DNA of 59,997 bases, taken from contig CALHPK010000016.1 in assembly GCA_938036315.1 (NCBI GenBank), positions 1 to 59,997 on the forward strand, written 5' to 3'. Made by a program: the position numbers and the translations under genes. The notes under the pieces are model-generated. The model worked only from the letters and a program-made list of their open reading frames with translations, was not told the DNA's origin and made no database searches. This document shows positions 24,545 to 33,971 of the stretch, in pieces. The first letter of the stretch is position 1. The number at the start of each line of letters is the position of its first letter. Source of the stretch: an uncultured bacterium (lineage in GTDB: Bacteria; Calescibacteriota; Calescibacteriia; Calescibacteriales; Calescibacteriaceae).

Positions 24545-25831
24545 TCAAAAAGATGTGTCGATACAACCTCTCGTAACTACTGGAATCTTGCCTGGGTTAA
24601 AAATTCCCCCTGGATCAAAAATGCTTTTTAGTGAAAGCATAAAACTAAGGGTTTCCTTCCCAATTTCACTTTCAATAAAGTCTTTCTTTGATATTCCGGT
24701 TCCGTGCTCTCCGGTTATTGCTCCACCTGCTGATATTACATAGCTGAAAAGTTCCTTTCTGATCTCATCTACTCTATTTTTCTCTCCAACACCGAACATA
24801 AAATTGGTGTGAAGGATCCCGACGCCAATATGTCCGAAAACAACGGTTCTTACTTCATCCTTTGACTTTATGAACTGCAAAAAATCAGGAATCTTAGACA
24901 ATGGAAGGACGATGTCCTCATTTATCTTGAAGATTTTTATTTTTGAGAGTGCGGGCCCAAGTTTTTTTCTCTTTTCCCAAATATCCGGAGCATCTACGAA
25001 TACTCCTCCAAACTCCGCAGAAACTTTTTTTATCAACTCTAAAGTTTCATATTGATAATTTGGAAGATCCTCTTCAATCTCAACTATGATCGAGCATAAT
25101 CCGGGGGATAACATAGGTAGATCCATAATGTATGTTCCGTAATCATCAACGAATTCAAGGGCAGAAGGTTGTATTTTCAGGACATCATAAGCGAAATTCA
25201 AAGCTGACTTATAATCTTGAAACAAAAAAGTTCCTGTAACTCTTTTTTTAAGTCTGACAAGCCTTATTTTCAAGTTTGAGATTATTCCCAGCATCCCCTG
25301 TGATCCTGCAAATAAACTGGCCAAACTACCACTGAGATTTATAATTTCTCCATCTTTCACAACTGCTGTTACCGATTCTAAATAATCTCTCATTGATCCA
25401 TATTTTACAGATCTTAGTCCAGCGGAGTCACAAGCTACATTTCCACCTATTGTTGAGAAATTCAGACTTGATGGATGAGCTGGGAGGGTCATTTTTAGCC
25501 TGTTAGCCTCCTTTTCTATTTGTCCAGAAATAGCCCCGCTTTGTGCATGACATATATTGTCTTCAATACTGAAATCTGACATTTTCTCAAGAGATACAAC
25601 AACTCCTCTCTCCTCTGGAACTGCTCCGCCAACAAGTCCACTTCCACCCCCACGAGGTGTTATAGGTATTCCGTTCTTCCAGCAGAACCTAACACTTTCT
25701 TGAACCTCTTGGATATTTTTGGGGAACAGTACAGCGATGGGCTTTTTCTTGTACCACCTTGATGCATCTGATGAATATACCTCTAGAACATCGTCGGAAT
25801 CTTTATGCTCTACCTTGAGTCCTATAAGCAT
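24545..25831 (-). CDS. FAD-binding oxidase, GlcD / D-lactate dehydrogenase type
   Basis: 428 residues. The PCMH-type FAD domain includes PITPRGGGSGLVGGAVPEERGVVVSLEKM and STIGGNVACDSAGLRSVKYGSMRDY. The cap ends in EHGTGISKKDFIESEIG and FDPGGIFNPGKI. The family oxidises 2-hydroxyacids such as glycolate or D-lactate, often with a GlcF-type Fe-S partner, which is not adjacent. The C-terminal Cys-containing end is short. It is probably cytosolic or membrane-associated. The upstream same-strand HAD gene is 42 bases away. Confidence 0.9.
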   Translation of the reverse strand: MLIGLKVEHKDSDDVLEVYSSDASRWYKKKPIAVLFPKNIQEVQESVRFCWKNGIPITPRGGGSGLVGGAVPEERGVVVSLEKMSDFSIEDNICHAQSGAISGQIEKEANRLKMTLPAHPSSLNFSTIGGNVACDSAGLRSVKYGSMRDYLESVTAVVKDGEIINLSGSLASLFAGSQGMLGIISNLKIRLVRLKKRVTGTFLFQDYKSALNFAYDVLKIQPSALEFVDDYGTYIMDLPMLSPGLCSIIVEIEEDLPNYQYETLELIKKVSAEFGGVFVDAPDIWEKRKKLGPALSKIKIFKINEDIVLPLSKIPDFLQFIKSKDEVRTVVFGHIGVGILHTNFMFGVGEKNRVDEIRKELFSYVISAGGAITGEHGTGISKKDFIESEIGKETLSFMLSLKSIFDPGGIFNPGKIPVVTRGCIDTSF

Positions 25832-25873
25832 AAACTTAATTTAAAATTTAATCTGTAGAATTTGCTAAGAAAT

Positions 25874-26533
25874 CTACTCGATCGTGTATATTATTTTCCA
25901 TCCCATCTTTTTTGCGAAGCTTTTAAGCCTTGGGTCAGGATTCGTAGCTACAGGGAACCCGACAGACAGGAGTGTATCCAGATCGTAAAAGCTATCTGTA
26001 TAGAAATAACTTGTGGTAAGATCTATGTTCTTCTCCTTTGAAAACTTTTTCATCCAGTAAGTTTTTCCTCTTCCTATGCATACTGGCTCTACTACTCTGC
26101 CTGTGAAGAATTCACCATCATTTTCGAGTTCAACAGCTATTACGTTCTTCACTCCCAAAAATTCCGCTATCGGCTCTATAAGTATTCTGAAATTTCCAGA
26201 AAGGAAGACAACTTCATATCCTTCATCTGTGTGTTTTTGAATCAGCTCAATGGTTTTTGGAAGTATATATCTTTTTGCGGATTTAAATACACTGTATGCT
26301 ATTCCTTGAATTTCTGTATACTTTATATCTTCTATTTCTTTAACATTTTCTTTCATTATCTTTTCTCCATCGAGCATATTTAATCTGTATCCAATCAGCC
26401 ATAGGTACCATATAAAAATTTTGAATTTTGAAATTCTGCCTAACTTTATAAGTTCTTCTCCTAGGAGTCTGAACAGGTCTTTTTTTACAACAACGTAGTC
26501 GACATCAAAAAAAGCCGATTTTTTCATTTGCAA
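25874..26533 (-). CDS. HAD-IB-type phosphatase-like protein with altered motif I
   Basis: 219 residues resembling SerB/CicA-type HAD hydrolases. Motif I reads AFFDVDYVVV: both Asp residues are kept, but the usual G-T after the second Asp is replaced by Y-V. Motif II is VVFLSGNFRILIEPIAEFLGV with Ser. Motif III/IV are YFYTDSFYDLDTLLSVGFPVATNPDPRLK. The middle contains a hydrophobic helix (IFIWYLWLIGYRL). The change near motif I may reduce or alter activity. It is divergent from the Fur-family gene, sharing a 66-base AT-rich promoter region. Confidence 0.8.
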   Translation of the reverse strand: MQMKKSAFFDVDYVVVKKDLFRLLGEELIKLGRISKFKIFIWYLWLIGYRLNMLDGEKIMKENVKEIEDIKYTEIQGIAYSVFKSAKRYILPKTIELIQKHTDEGYEVVFLSGNFRILIEPIAEFLGVKNVIAVELENDGEFFTGRVVEPVCIGRGKTYWMKKFSKEKNIDLTTSYFYTDSFYDLDTLLSVGFPVATNPDPRLKSFAKKMGWKIIYTIE

Positions 26534-26599
26534 AAAAATTCCAAAAAATTCAAAAATTATTATGCAACAATTTTTTATTATTAATTATTTAACTAAGAA

Positions 26600-27010
26600 A
26601 TGAATTTGGTAGAAAAACTTAGAGAGGCTAAAATAAAAGTTACACCACAGAGAATTCTTATACTGAAGATAATGTCAAACTATCGTGGCAAACACGTCAC
26701 CGCTGAAGAGATCTATAACAAGATAAAAAGTGATATACCTTCAATATCAATAAGCACAGTATACAGAACGTTAAAACAGCTTGAAGAAAAGGGTATTGTA
26801 TCTTCACTAGCAGTTCCGTCAGCTTATGGCTTGACTTTATTTGACTCAAATTTCGAGGAACATCATCATTTTATATGCAAACACTGTGGAAAAATTCAAG
26901 ATATACCTAAACAAGATATATCAGTCAATATACACAAAAAAGCTAAGTGGAGGGGTGAGAATATATCAGTTATTATAAAGGGACTTTGCGAAGGATGTGA
27001 GGGGAAATAA
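26600..27010 (+). CDS. fur: Fur-family transcriptional regulator
   Basis: 136 residues. The winged-helix N-terminus (KVTPQRILILKIM... HVTAEEIYNKI... ISISTVYRTLKQLEEKGIV) is followed by the metal/dimer domain with EEHHHFICKHCGKIQDIP and a C-terminal CEGCEGK. This is consistent with a structural CxxC zinc pair and His-rich regulatory site. Whether it senses iron (Fur), peroxide (PerR) or zinc (Zur) cannot be settled. A near-consensus Fur box in front of the porin operon at 10.6 kb makes iron sensing attractive. Its own promoter is very AT-rich. Confidence 0.92.
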   Translation: MNLVEKLREAKIKVTPQRILILKIMSNYRGKHVTAEEIYNKIKSDIPSISISTVYRTLKQLEEKGIVSSLAVPSAYGLTLFDSNFEEHHHFICKHCGKIQDIPKQDISVNIHKKAKWRGENISVIIKGLCEGCEGK

Positions 27011-27185
27011 CTATTTTAGTGAGATTTAGGATGCAATGATAATAGCCAATATCTGCCTTTGCTCAGTTGTAACAAACTAGGTTCACATTAGAAGCAAAAC
27101 AATTTTTCCAGAAAATAAAAACAAAAGCTACGAGTATCTTAAATTTTTTTAAAGTATCTGTGCAAATTGCAAGGAGGAGTGATTT

Positions 27186-29138
27186 ATGGATGATCCATTT
27201 GTGGGGGGAGATTCCCGAGAGGTTGAAAAAGTCATAGCAAAGTTTGCAGGTGATTCGGGAGATGGAATTCAAGTCTTTGGTGCTCAATTCACTCTATCAA
27301 CAGCTATATATGGGAACGATTTTGCGATATTGCCAGAGTTTCCCGCTGAAATCAGAGCCCCAGCCGGAACAACATACGGAGTTTCTTCATTCCAAATCCA
27401 ATTTGGAGGAATAGATATACTAACACCTGGAGATTCTCCAGATGTGCTTATTGCCTTTAATCCTGCAGCTTTGAAAATAAACCTTGGAAACTTAAAACCT
27501 GGAACCCTAATCATAATAAACGAAAATGAGTTCGATGAAATAAACTTTAAAAAAGCCGAATGGAAATCAATCCTTCAGGGAGAAGAAAATCTCGACGATA
27601 TTTTGGCAAAATACAAAACTATAAAAGTAAAAATGAACGATATGGTAGTAGAGGCTCTAAAAGATCTTGATATCTCTCACAAGGATAAAATAAGAACAAG
27701 GAATTTCTTTGCTCTTGGACTCATATCATGGATTTTTGATCGCCCATTGGAACCGATCTTAGATTTCATAAGAGAAAAATTCTCAAAAAAACCTATACTG
27801 CAAGAAGCAAATGAACGCGCACTGAAGGCAGGTTATAACTATGGAGAAACAATAGAGGTATCCTACAGAATCAAAAAGATAAAGATCAAAAAATATTCTT
27901 TTGAGCCGGGAAGATACAGATATATTTCGGGGAATGAAGCATTTGCCTTAGGTATAGCTGCTCTGAAGGAAAAAATCAGTATCCCAATTGTCTTCTCATC
28001 ATATCCTATAACTCCTGCGAGTGAGATATTACATTATCTGGCCGAGATGCGCAACTTTGGAATTATAGCTTTGCAAATGGAAGATGAAATCGCGGCTGTA
28101 AACTCTGCAATCGGAGCTTCTTTCGCGGGTGCCCTGGGAATAACAGCTACATCAGGTCCGGGACTCTCTCTAAAATCTGAAGGTATAAACTTAGCAGTAA
28201 TGACCGAACTCCCTCTTATTGTAATAGACAACCAAAGATCAGGTCCTTCTACTGGAATGCCTACAAAAACTGAACAAACAGATCTCCTGTTTGCTATGTA
28301 CGGAAGGCATGGGGAGTCTCCACTCATAGTTATTGCTCCAATATCGTCTGGAGATTGCTTTAAAGCTATTTTTGATGCTGCAAGACTCGCAATAAAATAC
28401 ATGACTCCAGTAATTATCCTTGCTGATCAGTACTTAGCCACAGGTGCTGAGCCGTGGAAAATTCCTAACCTTGATGAAATTGCAAAAATAGATGGAAAAT
28501 ACTGGACTGACACCAAAAATTTCCTCCCCTATACCAGAGATGAAAACACGCTAGCGAGACCATGGGTAAAAGTCGGTACCCCTGGACTTGAGCACAGAAT
28601 CGGTGGACTGGAGAAATCAAACATATATGGCAAAGTCTCATACGACCCACAAAACCACGACTTTATGGTGAAAATAAGAGCAGAAAAAATAAGAAGAGCT
28701 CAGAACGATATAGAAGATCTTGAAGTTTATGGACCCCCTGATGCCGAACTTTTAGTTTTAGGATGGGGTAGCACATTTGGGCATCTGAGAGAAGCTGTGA
28801 TCACATCTATTGAGAAAGGATATCCTGTAGCTCACGCGCATCTGAGATACATCAACCCACTCCCCAAAAATATAAGTGAGGTCCTAAAAAAATTTAAAAG
28901 AATACTTGTTGCAGAGCTTAATTTAGGACAACTTCTTCTCCTGATAAGAGGGATGTTTACAGTAGATGCAGTTGGCTTGAACAAGGTTACCGGAACCCCC
29001 TTCAGAATAGTAGATATCAAATATGCAATAGAAAGAGAGCTCATAAATCTTGACAAAGAAGGAAAACTTTCAAAACATATAAAAGTTGAGACAGGAAAAG
29101 AAGAAAAAGGAGGTGAACTTAAGTATGCTGTCAACTGA
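27186..29138 (+). CDS. korA: 2-oxoacid:ferredoxin oxidoreductase, fused gamma-alpha subunit
   Basis: 650 residues. The N-terminal gamma domain (FAGDSGDGIQVFGAQF... EIRAPAGTTYGVSSFQI) is joined to the alpha/pyrimidine-binding domain (SYPITPASEILHYLAEM... MEDEIAAVNSAIGASFAGA... TSGPGLSLKSEG). This is the KorA-type arrangement of 2-oxoglutarate or related 2-oxoacid oxidoreductases, which make acyl-CoA, CO2 and reduced ferredoxin or run in reverse. A GGAGGAG site precedes the ATG. It overlaps the beta subunit gene by 14 bases. The substrate cannot be fixed from sequence; 2-oxoglutarate is most likely. Confidence 0.93.
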   Translation: MDDPFVGGDSREVEKVIAKFAGDSGDGIQVFGAQFTLSTAIYGNDFAILPEFPAEIRAPAGTTYGVSSFQIQFGGIDILTPGDSPDVLIAFNPAALKINLGNLKPGTLIIINENEFDEINFKKAEWKSILQGEENLDDILAKYKTIKVKMNDMVVEALKDLDISHKDKIRTRNFFALGLISWIFDRPLEPILDFIREKFSKKPILQEANERALKAGYNYGETIEVSYRIKKIKIKKYSFEPGRYRYISGNEAFALGIAALKEKISIPIVFSSYPITPASEILHYLAEMRNFGIIALQMEDEIAAVNSAIGASFAGALGITATSGPGLSLKSEGINLAVMTELPLIVIDNQRSGPSTGMPTKTEQTDLLFAMYGRHGESPLIVIAPISSGDCFKAIFDAARLAIKYMTPVIILADQYLATGAEPWKIPNLDEIAKIDGKYWTDTKNFLPYTRDENTLARPWVKVGTPGLEHRIGGLEKSNIYGKVSYDPQNHDFMVKIRAEKIRRAQNDIEDLEVYGPPDAELLVLGWGSTFGHLREAVITSIEKGYPVAHAHLRYINPLPKNISEVLKKFKRILVAELNLGQLLLLIRGMFTVDAVGLNKVTGTPFRIVDIKYAIERELINLDKEGKLSKHIKVETGKEEKGGELKYAVN

Positions 29139-30189
29139 AGTAAAGGGAGAAGGTTCTCCGCAACAGGTACTAAAGTATACGCCGAAGGACTTTGATTCAG
29201 GCGAAACCGTCAGATGGTGTCCAGGATGTGGGGATTTTGCTATCCTGAATGCGGTGAGACAGGCTTTTGCTCAGATGGGGATTCCCCGTGAGAAATTTGT
29301 CATAGTCTCTGGAATAGGATGCAGTTCCCGTTTCCCTTATTATATGAATGTCTATGGATTTCACGGTATACACGGAAGAGCACCCGCGATAGCAACTGGT
29401 ATCAAAGTCGCTAATCCTGATCTGTCTGTGTGGGTAGTCACAGGAGATGGCGATGGTCTCGCCATAGGAGGAAATCACCTTATGCATGCTATCAGAAGAA
29501 ACATAGGGATAAAGATCCTCCTATTTGATAATAGGATTTACGGATTAACAAAAGGGCAATATTCGCCGACCAGTGTTATTGGACAGGAAACGAAAAGTTC
29601 TCCATATGGAGTCATAGAAAGACCAGCAGATCCAGTATTGCTAGCTCTTTCTCAGAAAGCCACCTTCATAGCGCGCGCAATAGACTACGATATAAAAAGA
29701 CTCTCCCAAATCATAATAGAAGCTGGAAAGCATCAGGGTACTGCCCTTGTACATATATATCAAGATTGTCCAACCTTTAACGATAAAGCTTTTGAAGATT
29801 TTGCTGGAAAAGAAGTGATGAGCGAAAAGACCATAGAAGTAAAGCATGGTAAACCTCTTATCTTCGGAAAAAACTTAGATAAGGGAATAGTAGTAAAAGA
29901 TGGGAAGCCCCACATCGTAAAGCTTGGTGAAAATGGGATAACCGAAAAAGATATAACGGTTTATGATGAAACCGATTTTTATTTGAACTTTATCATCGCA
30001 AATATGCACTACCCAGCTTTCCCAGAACCAATAGGAATAATAAGGCGCGTCAGAGAACCAACATTTGAAGAACTTCTGTATATGCAAATAGAGGACGTGA
30101 AAAAGAGAAAAGGAGTAGGAAATCTCGAGAAATTAATATACAAGAACTCTTGGGAAGTTAAGGGTGGAGATAATTCAAAAAAAATATAA
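29125..30189 (+). CDS. korB: 2-oxoacid:ferredoxin oxidoreductase, beta (TPP) subunit
   Basis: 354 residues from the ATG at 29125, preceded by AAGGAGGTGA; an earlier in-frame start is not credible. The Cys pair of the Fe-S site is in RWCPGCGDFAIL, and TPP/Mg binding is VVTGDGDGLAIGGNHLMHAIRRNIG. A further Cys is in VHIYQDCPTFND. It partners the alpha-gamma protein immediately upstream. The C-terminal ~90 residues extend beyond the TPP core, as is common for KorB. Confidence 0.93.
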   Translation: MLSTEVKGEGSPQQVLKYTPKDFDSGETVRWCPGCGDFAILNAVRQAFAQMGIPREKFVIVSGIGCSSRFPYYMNVYGFHGIHGRAPAIATGIKVANPDLSVWVVTGDGDGLAIGGNHLMHAIRRNIGIKILLFDNRIYGLTKGQYSPTSVIGQETKSSPYGVIERPADPVLLALSQKATFIARAIDYDIKRLSQIIIEAGKHQGTALVHIYQDCPTFNDKAFEDFAGKEVMSEKTIEVKHGKPLIFGKNLDKGIVVKDGKPHIVKLGENGITEKDITVYDETDFYLNFIIANMHYPAFPEPIGIIRRVREPTFEELLYMQIEDVKKRKGVGNLEKLIYKNSWEVKGGDNSKKI

Positions 30190-30210
30190 ATGTAAAAACT
30201 TCTTTTCACC

Positions 30211-31236
30211 ATGATAGTAGGTACAAGTGAGATAGTTGGATTGATCATAAAGGCAGGCATTGTTCTATTTCTTGCACTGAACATAGTCCCAATTATGGTT
30301 TACGCTGAGAGGAAAGTATCTGCATTCATACAAAGACGAATAGGTCCGGAAAAGATTGGTATATATGGAGTTATTCAACCTTTAGCTGATGCTTTGAAGT
30401 TCATATTAAAAGAAGCATTCTATCCTCCTGGAGCGAACAAATTTTTTTACTATATTGGGCCGATGATATCTGTCCTATCTCCTCTGTTGGCTTTTATGGC
30501 TGTTCCGCTCATTCCTATTTTACAGCCCATAAGAACGGAATTGAGTGCTCTTGTTGTCATAGCTTTTTCATCCTTAGGAGTTTGGGGGTTACTTCTTGGG
30601 GGATGGTCATCCGACAACAAATTTTCACTTCTTGGAGCGCTCAGATCAAGTTCACAATTTATCTCATATGAAGTTTCTTTGTCAGCATCGATTCTGGCAA
30701 TGTTAATCATTTATGGAACCTTCGACTTTGTGAAGATAGTTGAGATGCAGGGAGAAAACATTGTCAAGTGGGGAGTACTTCTCAATCCGCTTGCATTTCT
30801 AACTTTCTTTATTTCTGCTCTTGCGGAATCCGGAAGGATTCCGTTTGACCTCCCTGAAGCTGAGGCCGAACTCGTTGGAGGTTATCATACCGAATACTCA
30901 GGAATGAAGTTCGCAATGTTCTTTATGGGAGAATTCGTTCACCTCGCTCTAACTTCTTGTGTAATGATTATCCTCTTTTTCGGAGGTTGGAACATGCCAT
31001 TTATCAGAATCAGTTCATTGTTACCTCCAGATTATCTTTTTACACCAGTTCTTGAATATGCCATAGGGTTCGGGGTTTTCTCAGCAAAGCTTCTTTTGCT
31101 TTTAGGAATTTTTATTTTTATAAGGTGGACTTGGCCAAGATTTAGATTCGATCAGCTCATAAGGTTCGGATGGGGAACCCTCATCCTACTTTCTCTGATA
31201 AGCATAGTAATTTCGGCTATAATCGCCGTTTTATGA
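30211..31236 (+). CDS. nuoH: NADH:quinone oxidoreductase subunit H (complex I NuoH)
   Basis: 341 residues with eight predicted transmembrane helices. Conserved quinone-site loop motifs are AERKVSAFIQRRIGPEKIGIYGVIQPLADALK and ESGRIPFDLPEAEAELVGGYHTEYSGMKFAMFF. NuoH lies at the membrane-arm junction of complex I and forms the quinone chamber. It stands here without any other nuo gene, 21 bases after korB and overlapping copA by ATGA. Whether it serves complex I elsewhere in the chromosome or a ferredoxin-dependent variant is unknown. Confidence 0.92.
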   Translation: MIVGTSEIVGLIIKAGIVLFLALNIVPIMVYAERKVSAFIQRRIGPEKIGIYGVIQPLADALKFILKEAFYPPGANKFFYYIGPMISVLSPLLAFMAVPLIPILQPIRTELSALVVIAFSSLGVWGLLLGGWSSDNKFSLLGALRSSSQFISYEVSLSASILAMLIIYGTFDFVKIVEMQGENIVKWGVLLNPLAFLTFFISALAESGRIPFDLPEAEAELVGGYHTEYSGMKFAMFFMGEFVHLALTSCVMIILFFGGWNMPFIRISSLLPPDYLFTPVLEYAIGFGVFSAKLLLLLGIFIFIRWTWPRFRFDQLIRFGWGTLILLSLISIVISAIIAVL

Positions 31237-33632
31237 ACAGTAACCAGCAGAGCACAGGCAAAAATATTGAAGTTATAGTTCAAGGTATGACATGCTCTGG
31301 CTGTGCGTTAACAGTAGAAAAAGCTATAAAGAGTATTAAAGAGGTGAAAGAAGCCAAAGTAGATTTATCTACAGGAAGAGTATTCATATCTGTTGATTGT
31401 GAAAATAAGACAAACCTTGCTCGCAAAATACTTGATAAAGTAGATGAGAAAGGATACAAAGTCATTACAGATAAACTTTTAGTTCTAACAGATGTTTACT
31501 CTATCCAGGAGGGTAATTTGGAATTTCTTAAAAATGTGAATGGCATCACATCTGTAAGACTATCAAAAGCCTTAGATGAGATAGAAATCGATTTCATCAA
31601 GAGTATAATATCAGATAAAGAAATTGTCAGGGAGCTAAAGAAACTCGGGGTCAAAGTAAATGGGCTAATAAGTAGTGCAACTGCTGAAGCAAGACTATCA
31701 GAAGGGGATAGAGATCTATTTGTGAAGCTCGCAATAGCTTCCCCTATTGCCGGAATCTTTGTTGTCGATATGCTCGCTCATCTACATCTTTTTAAAAATG
31801 GATGGCTCCAGTTTGCATTGGCAACACCTGTTGTTATCTTCTCTGCCTCAGAATTTACAAAGGGACTTCTGAGGAAATTTGCGAAGCTCTCATTTGATAT
31901 GAATGTCCTTGTGTCGTTAGGAGTTCTTACAGCTTATATCTTCAGTACTGTGGACCTTGCTTTTTTATCAAGCGGTAATTTGTATTATGAAAGTTCTGTC
32001 GTGATAACCACAGTTGTACTTATTGGAAGATTTATAGAGTCAAAGATAAAGTCAAATACCGCTTCCGCTTTTCTGAAACTCAAAGAAATTGAACCTAAGA
32101 TTGCCACTGTCTTGAGAGGAGATAGGGAAATTCGTGTAGAAGCTGGCGAGTTAAAGAGTGGAGATGTAGTAGTTCTTCATGAGGGAGAAAGAATTCCAGC
32201 AGATGGAGTGATACAAGATGGAGAAATTGTAATAGATGAGTCACATATAACAGGAGAGATTCTCCATATCAAGAAATCTAAGGGAGATTATATATTTGCA
32301 GGTTCCTTAATACTCAGTGGATGGGGAATAATGCTTGTTAAAGAGGCTGGAGAAAAAACTGTACTGCACAATCTCATCTTTACTTTCAGGGAAGCTCAGC
32401 TTAAAAAATCACGCATAGAAAGACTTACTGACAAAATATCGGCTGTATTTATACCTATCATTATGATAATTTCATCTGGAACTTTTCTATTTTGGGCTTA
32501 CATATATAGTATCTCTTTTGCGATTGAGAGAGCTATCTCAGTTTTGGTTGTAGCCTGTCCCTGTGCATTGGGACTTGCTACCCCACTTGCAGTAGTTTCT
32601 GCTGTGAGCAGATTTCTCAAAAGAGGGGTTATCATAAAAAATCCAACGGTATTTGAGATTATACCCTATGTTCAAACTGTAGCTTTTGACAAGACAGGAA
32701 CACTGACAGAAGGCAATTTTAAGATCACTTGTGTATATGTGTACAAAAATGGAAGGAAAATTATATTCGACAGGCTCTCAGATGAAGAAAAGAGAAACAT
32801 AAAAACTATTTTGGCAAGTGCGGAAATTTCGTCTGAACACAAAATTGCAAAAGCGATCTTGGAATTCTCAAAAGATTGTGAGATAAGAACGCCAGATAAT
32901 TATTTTTCACTCAGAGGGAGAGGAATTTTTGCAAATGTGAACGGTACAGAGTGTATAATAGGAAACGAGAGGATATTTTCTGAATTCAACGTAGAACTTC
33001 CAGATTTCAGCAATGAGATTTCGGAAAATAAAGACGCAACTTATATATTCTTTTCGATCAACAAAGAAACTTTCGGTATAATTTTTCTTCAGGACAAAGT
33101 GAAGGAAGGTGTAGAAGATGTAATCAAATTTCTAAAATCGCAGGGCAGAAAAATTGTTATTATAACTGGAGATAAAAAAGATATATCAGAGCGCATAGGC
33201 AAGAGACTTGGGGTAGATAGAGTTTTTTCAGAGGCTCTGCCAGACGAGAAAGTAAAGATCATAGAATCACTAAAGGGAAATACAAACAAGGTTATGATGG
33301 TAGGAGATGGAATAAATGACTCCCCATCTATTCTTTTGGCAGATGTCGGGGTTGCAGTACAGAGTGCATCAGAGATATCGAAAGTTTCCTCTGATATAGT
33401 CATACAGGATGTAAAGTCTTTGAAAGAATTATTTTTGGTCTCAAAATTTGTGCTTTCTATAATAAAGCAAAATTTATTATGGGCGTTCATATATAATATT
33501 TTGCTTATACCTGTTGCGTCGGGTGTTTTTGTAAAACTCGGAATTACGCTAAATCCTATGCTATCAAGTATAGCAATGAGCTTGAGCTCGATTTCAGTAG
33601 TCCTAAATTCGCTAAGAATACTAAAAAAATGA
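31233..33632 (+). CDS. copA: Copper-transporting P1B-type ATPase
   Basis: 799 residues from ATG at 31233, whose ATGA overlap with nuoH favours this start over an upstream one. An N-terminal HMA domain has GMTCSGCA (Cys21/Cys24). A second HMA-like segment (~80-140) lacks CxxC. The membrane core includes CPCALGLATPLA (Cu site CPC), the phosphorylation site DKTGTLTEG and the hinge MVGDGINDSPSI. The HP-type dipeptide in the N-domain reads SSEHKIAKAI. It likely exports Cu+ from the cytosol. It is last in the korAB-nuoH-copA row. Confidence 0.95.
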   Translation: MNSNQQSTGKNIEVIVQGMTCSGCALTVEKAIKSIKEVKEAKVDLSTGRVFISVDCENKTNLARKILDKVDEKGYKVITDKLLVLTDVYSIQEGNLEFLKNVNGITSVRLSKALDEIEIDFIKSIISDKEIVRELKKLGVKVNGLISSATAEARLSEGDRDLFVKLAIASPIAGIFVVDMLAHLHLFKNGWLQFALATPVVIFSASEFTKGLLRKFAKLSFDMNVLVSLGVLTAYIFSTVDLAFLSSGNLYYESSVVITTVVLIGRFIESKIKSNTASAFLKLKEIEPKIATVLRGDREIRVEAGELKSGDVVVLHEGERIPADGVIQDGEIVIDESHITGEILHIKKSKGDYIFAGSLILSGWGIMLVKEAGEKTVLHNLIFTFREAQLKKSRIERLTDKISAVFIPIIMIISSGTFLFWAYIYSISFAIERAISVLVVACPCALGLATPLAVVSAVSRFLKRGVIIKNPTVFEIIPYVQTVAFDKTGTLTEGNFKITCVYVYKNGRKIIFDRLSDEEKRNIKTILASAEISSEHKIAKAILEFSKDCEIRTPDNYFSLRGRGIFANVNGTECIIGNERIFSEFNVELPDFSNEISENKDATYIFFSINKETFGIIFLQDKVKEGVEDVIKFLKSQGRKIVIITGDKKDISERIGKRLGVDRVFSEALPDEKVKIIESLKGNTNKVMMVGDGINDSPSILLADVGVAVQSASEISKVSSDIVIQDVKSLKELFLVSKFVLSIIKQNLLWAFIYNILLIPVASGVFVKLGITLNPMLSSIAMSLSSISVVLNSLRILKK

Positions 33633-33971
33633 AACTTTCTTTAAAATTAGTAACATTTCTTAGTGAATCAGTAGTGAATCAATCATTTTTTTATATACTC
33701 TATTGCGATTTTTTTCACTCAAAATTTATGAAATCCATCCTTTCCTTCAGGAATTTCTCCCACAAGATATACATCGCTATGGCACGGAAAATCCTTGTAA
33801 AAATAATTGATTATGAGATGGGTTTGTTCTAACTATGGCATAGAAAATCTGTAAAGATAGTATGAAGGCAAGAATCAGGAAATGGGAAAAATCCTGAGGA
33901 AATGGAAAAAATCCTGAAATCAAATTAGTGCTTAGATAATGCACTTAAATTAATAATCTATTGTTACTAAC
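33633..33971. other. Repeat-rich spacer before DAHP synthase
   Basis: No gene is supported. A 20-base unit (AGGAAATGGGAAAAATCCTG) at 33877-33896 recurs with one change at 33897-33916, and the first copy lies in a TCAGGA...TCCTGA hairpin. Another imperfect repeat starts at 33777 and 33833 (CTATGGCA... GAAAATC...TGTAAA). AGTGC...GCACT at 33927-33945 could be a small hairpin near the aro promoter. A 67-codon ORF starting at 33629 has no recognisable content. Confidence 0.6.

Noticed and set aside
29086-29124. Earlier start for KorB
   Set aside because: Ribosome site AAGGAGGTGA points to ATG 29125; the extension is an out-of-frame reading of KorA's C-terminus.
31170-31232. Longer start for CopA inside nuoH
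   Set aside because: The ATGA overlap at 31233 is a standard coupled start, and the extra residues are not HMA-like.
33629-33832. 67-codon ORF after copA
   Set aside because: Starts at the copA stop, low-complexity composition, no recognisable domain, lies in repeat-rich spacer.
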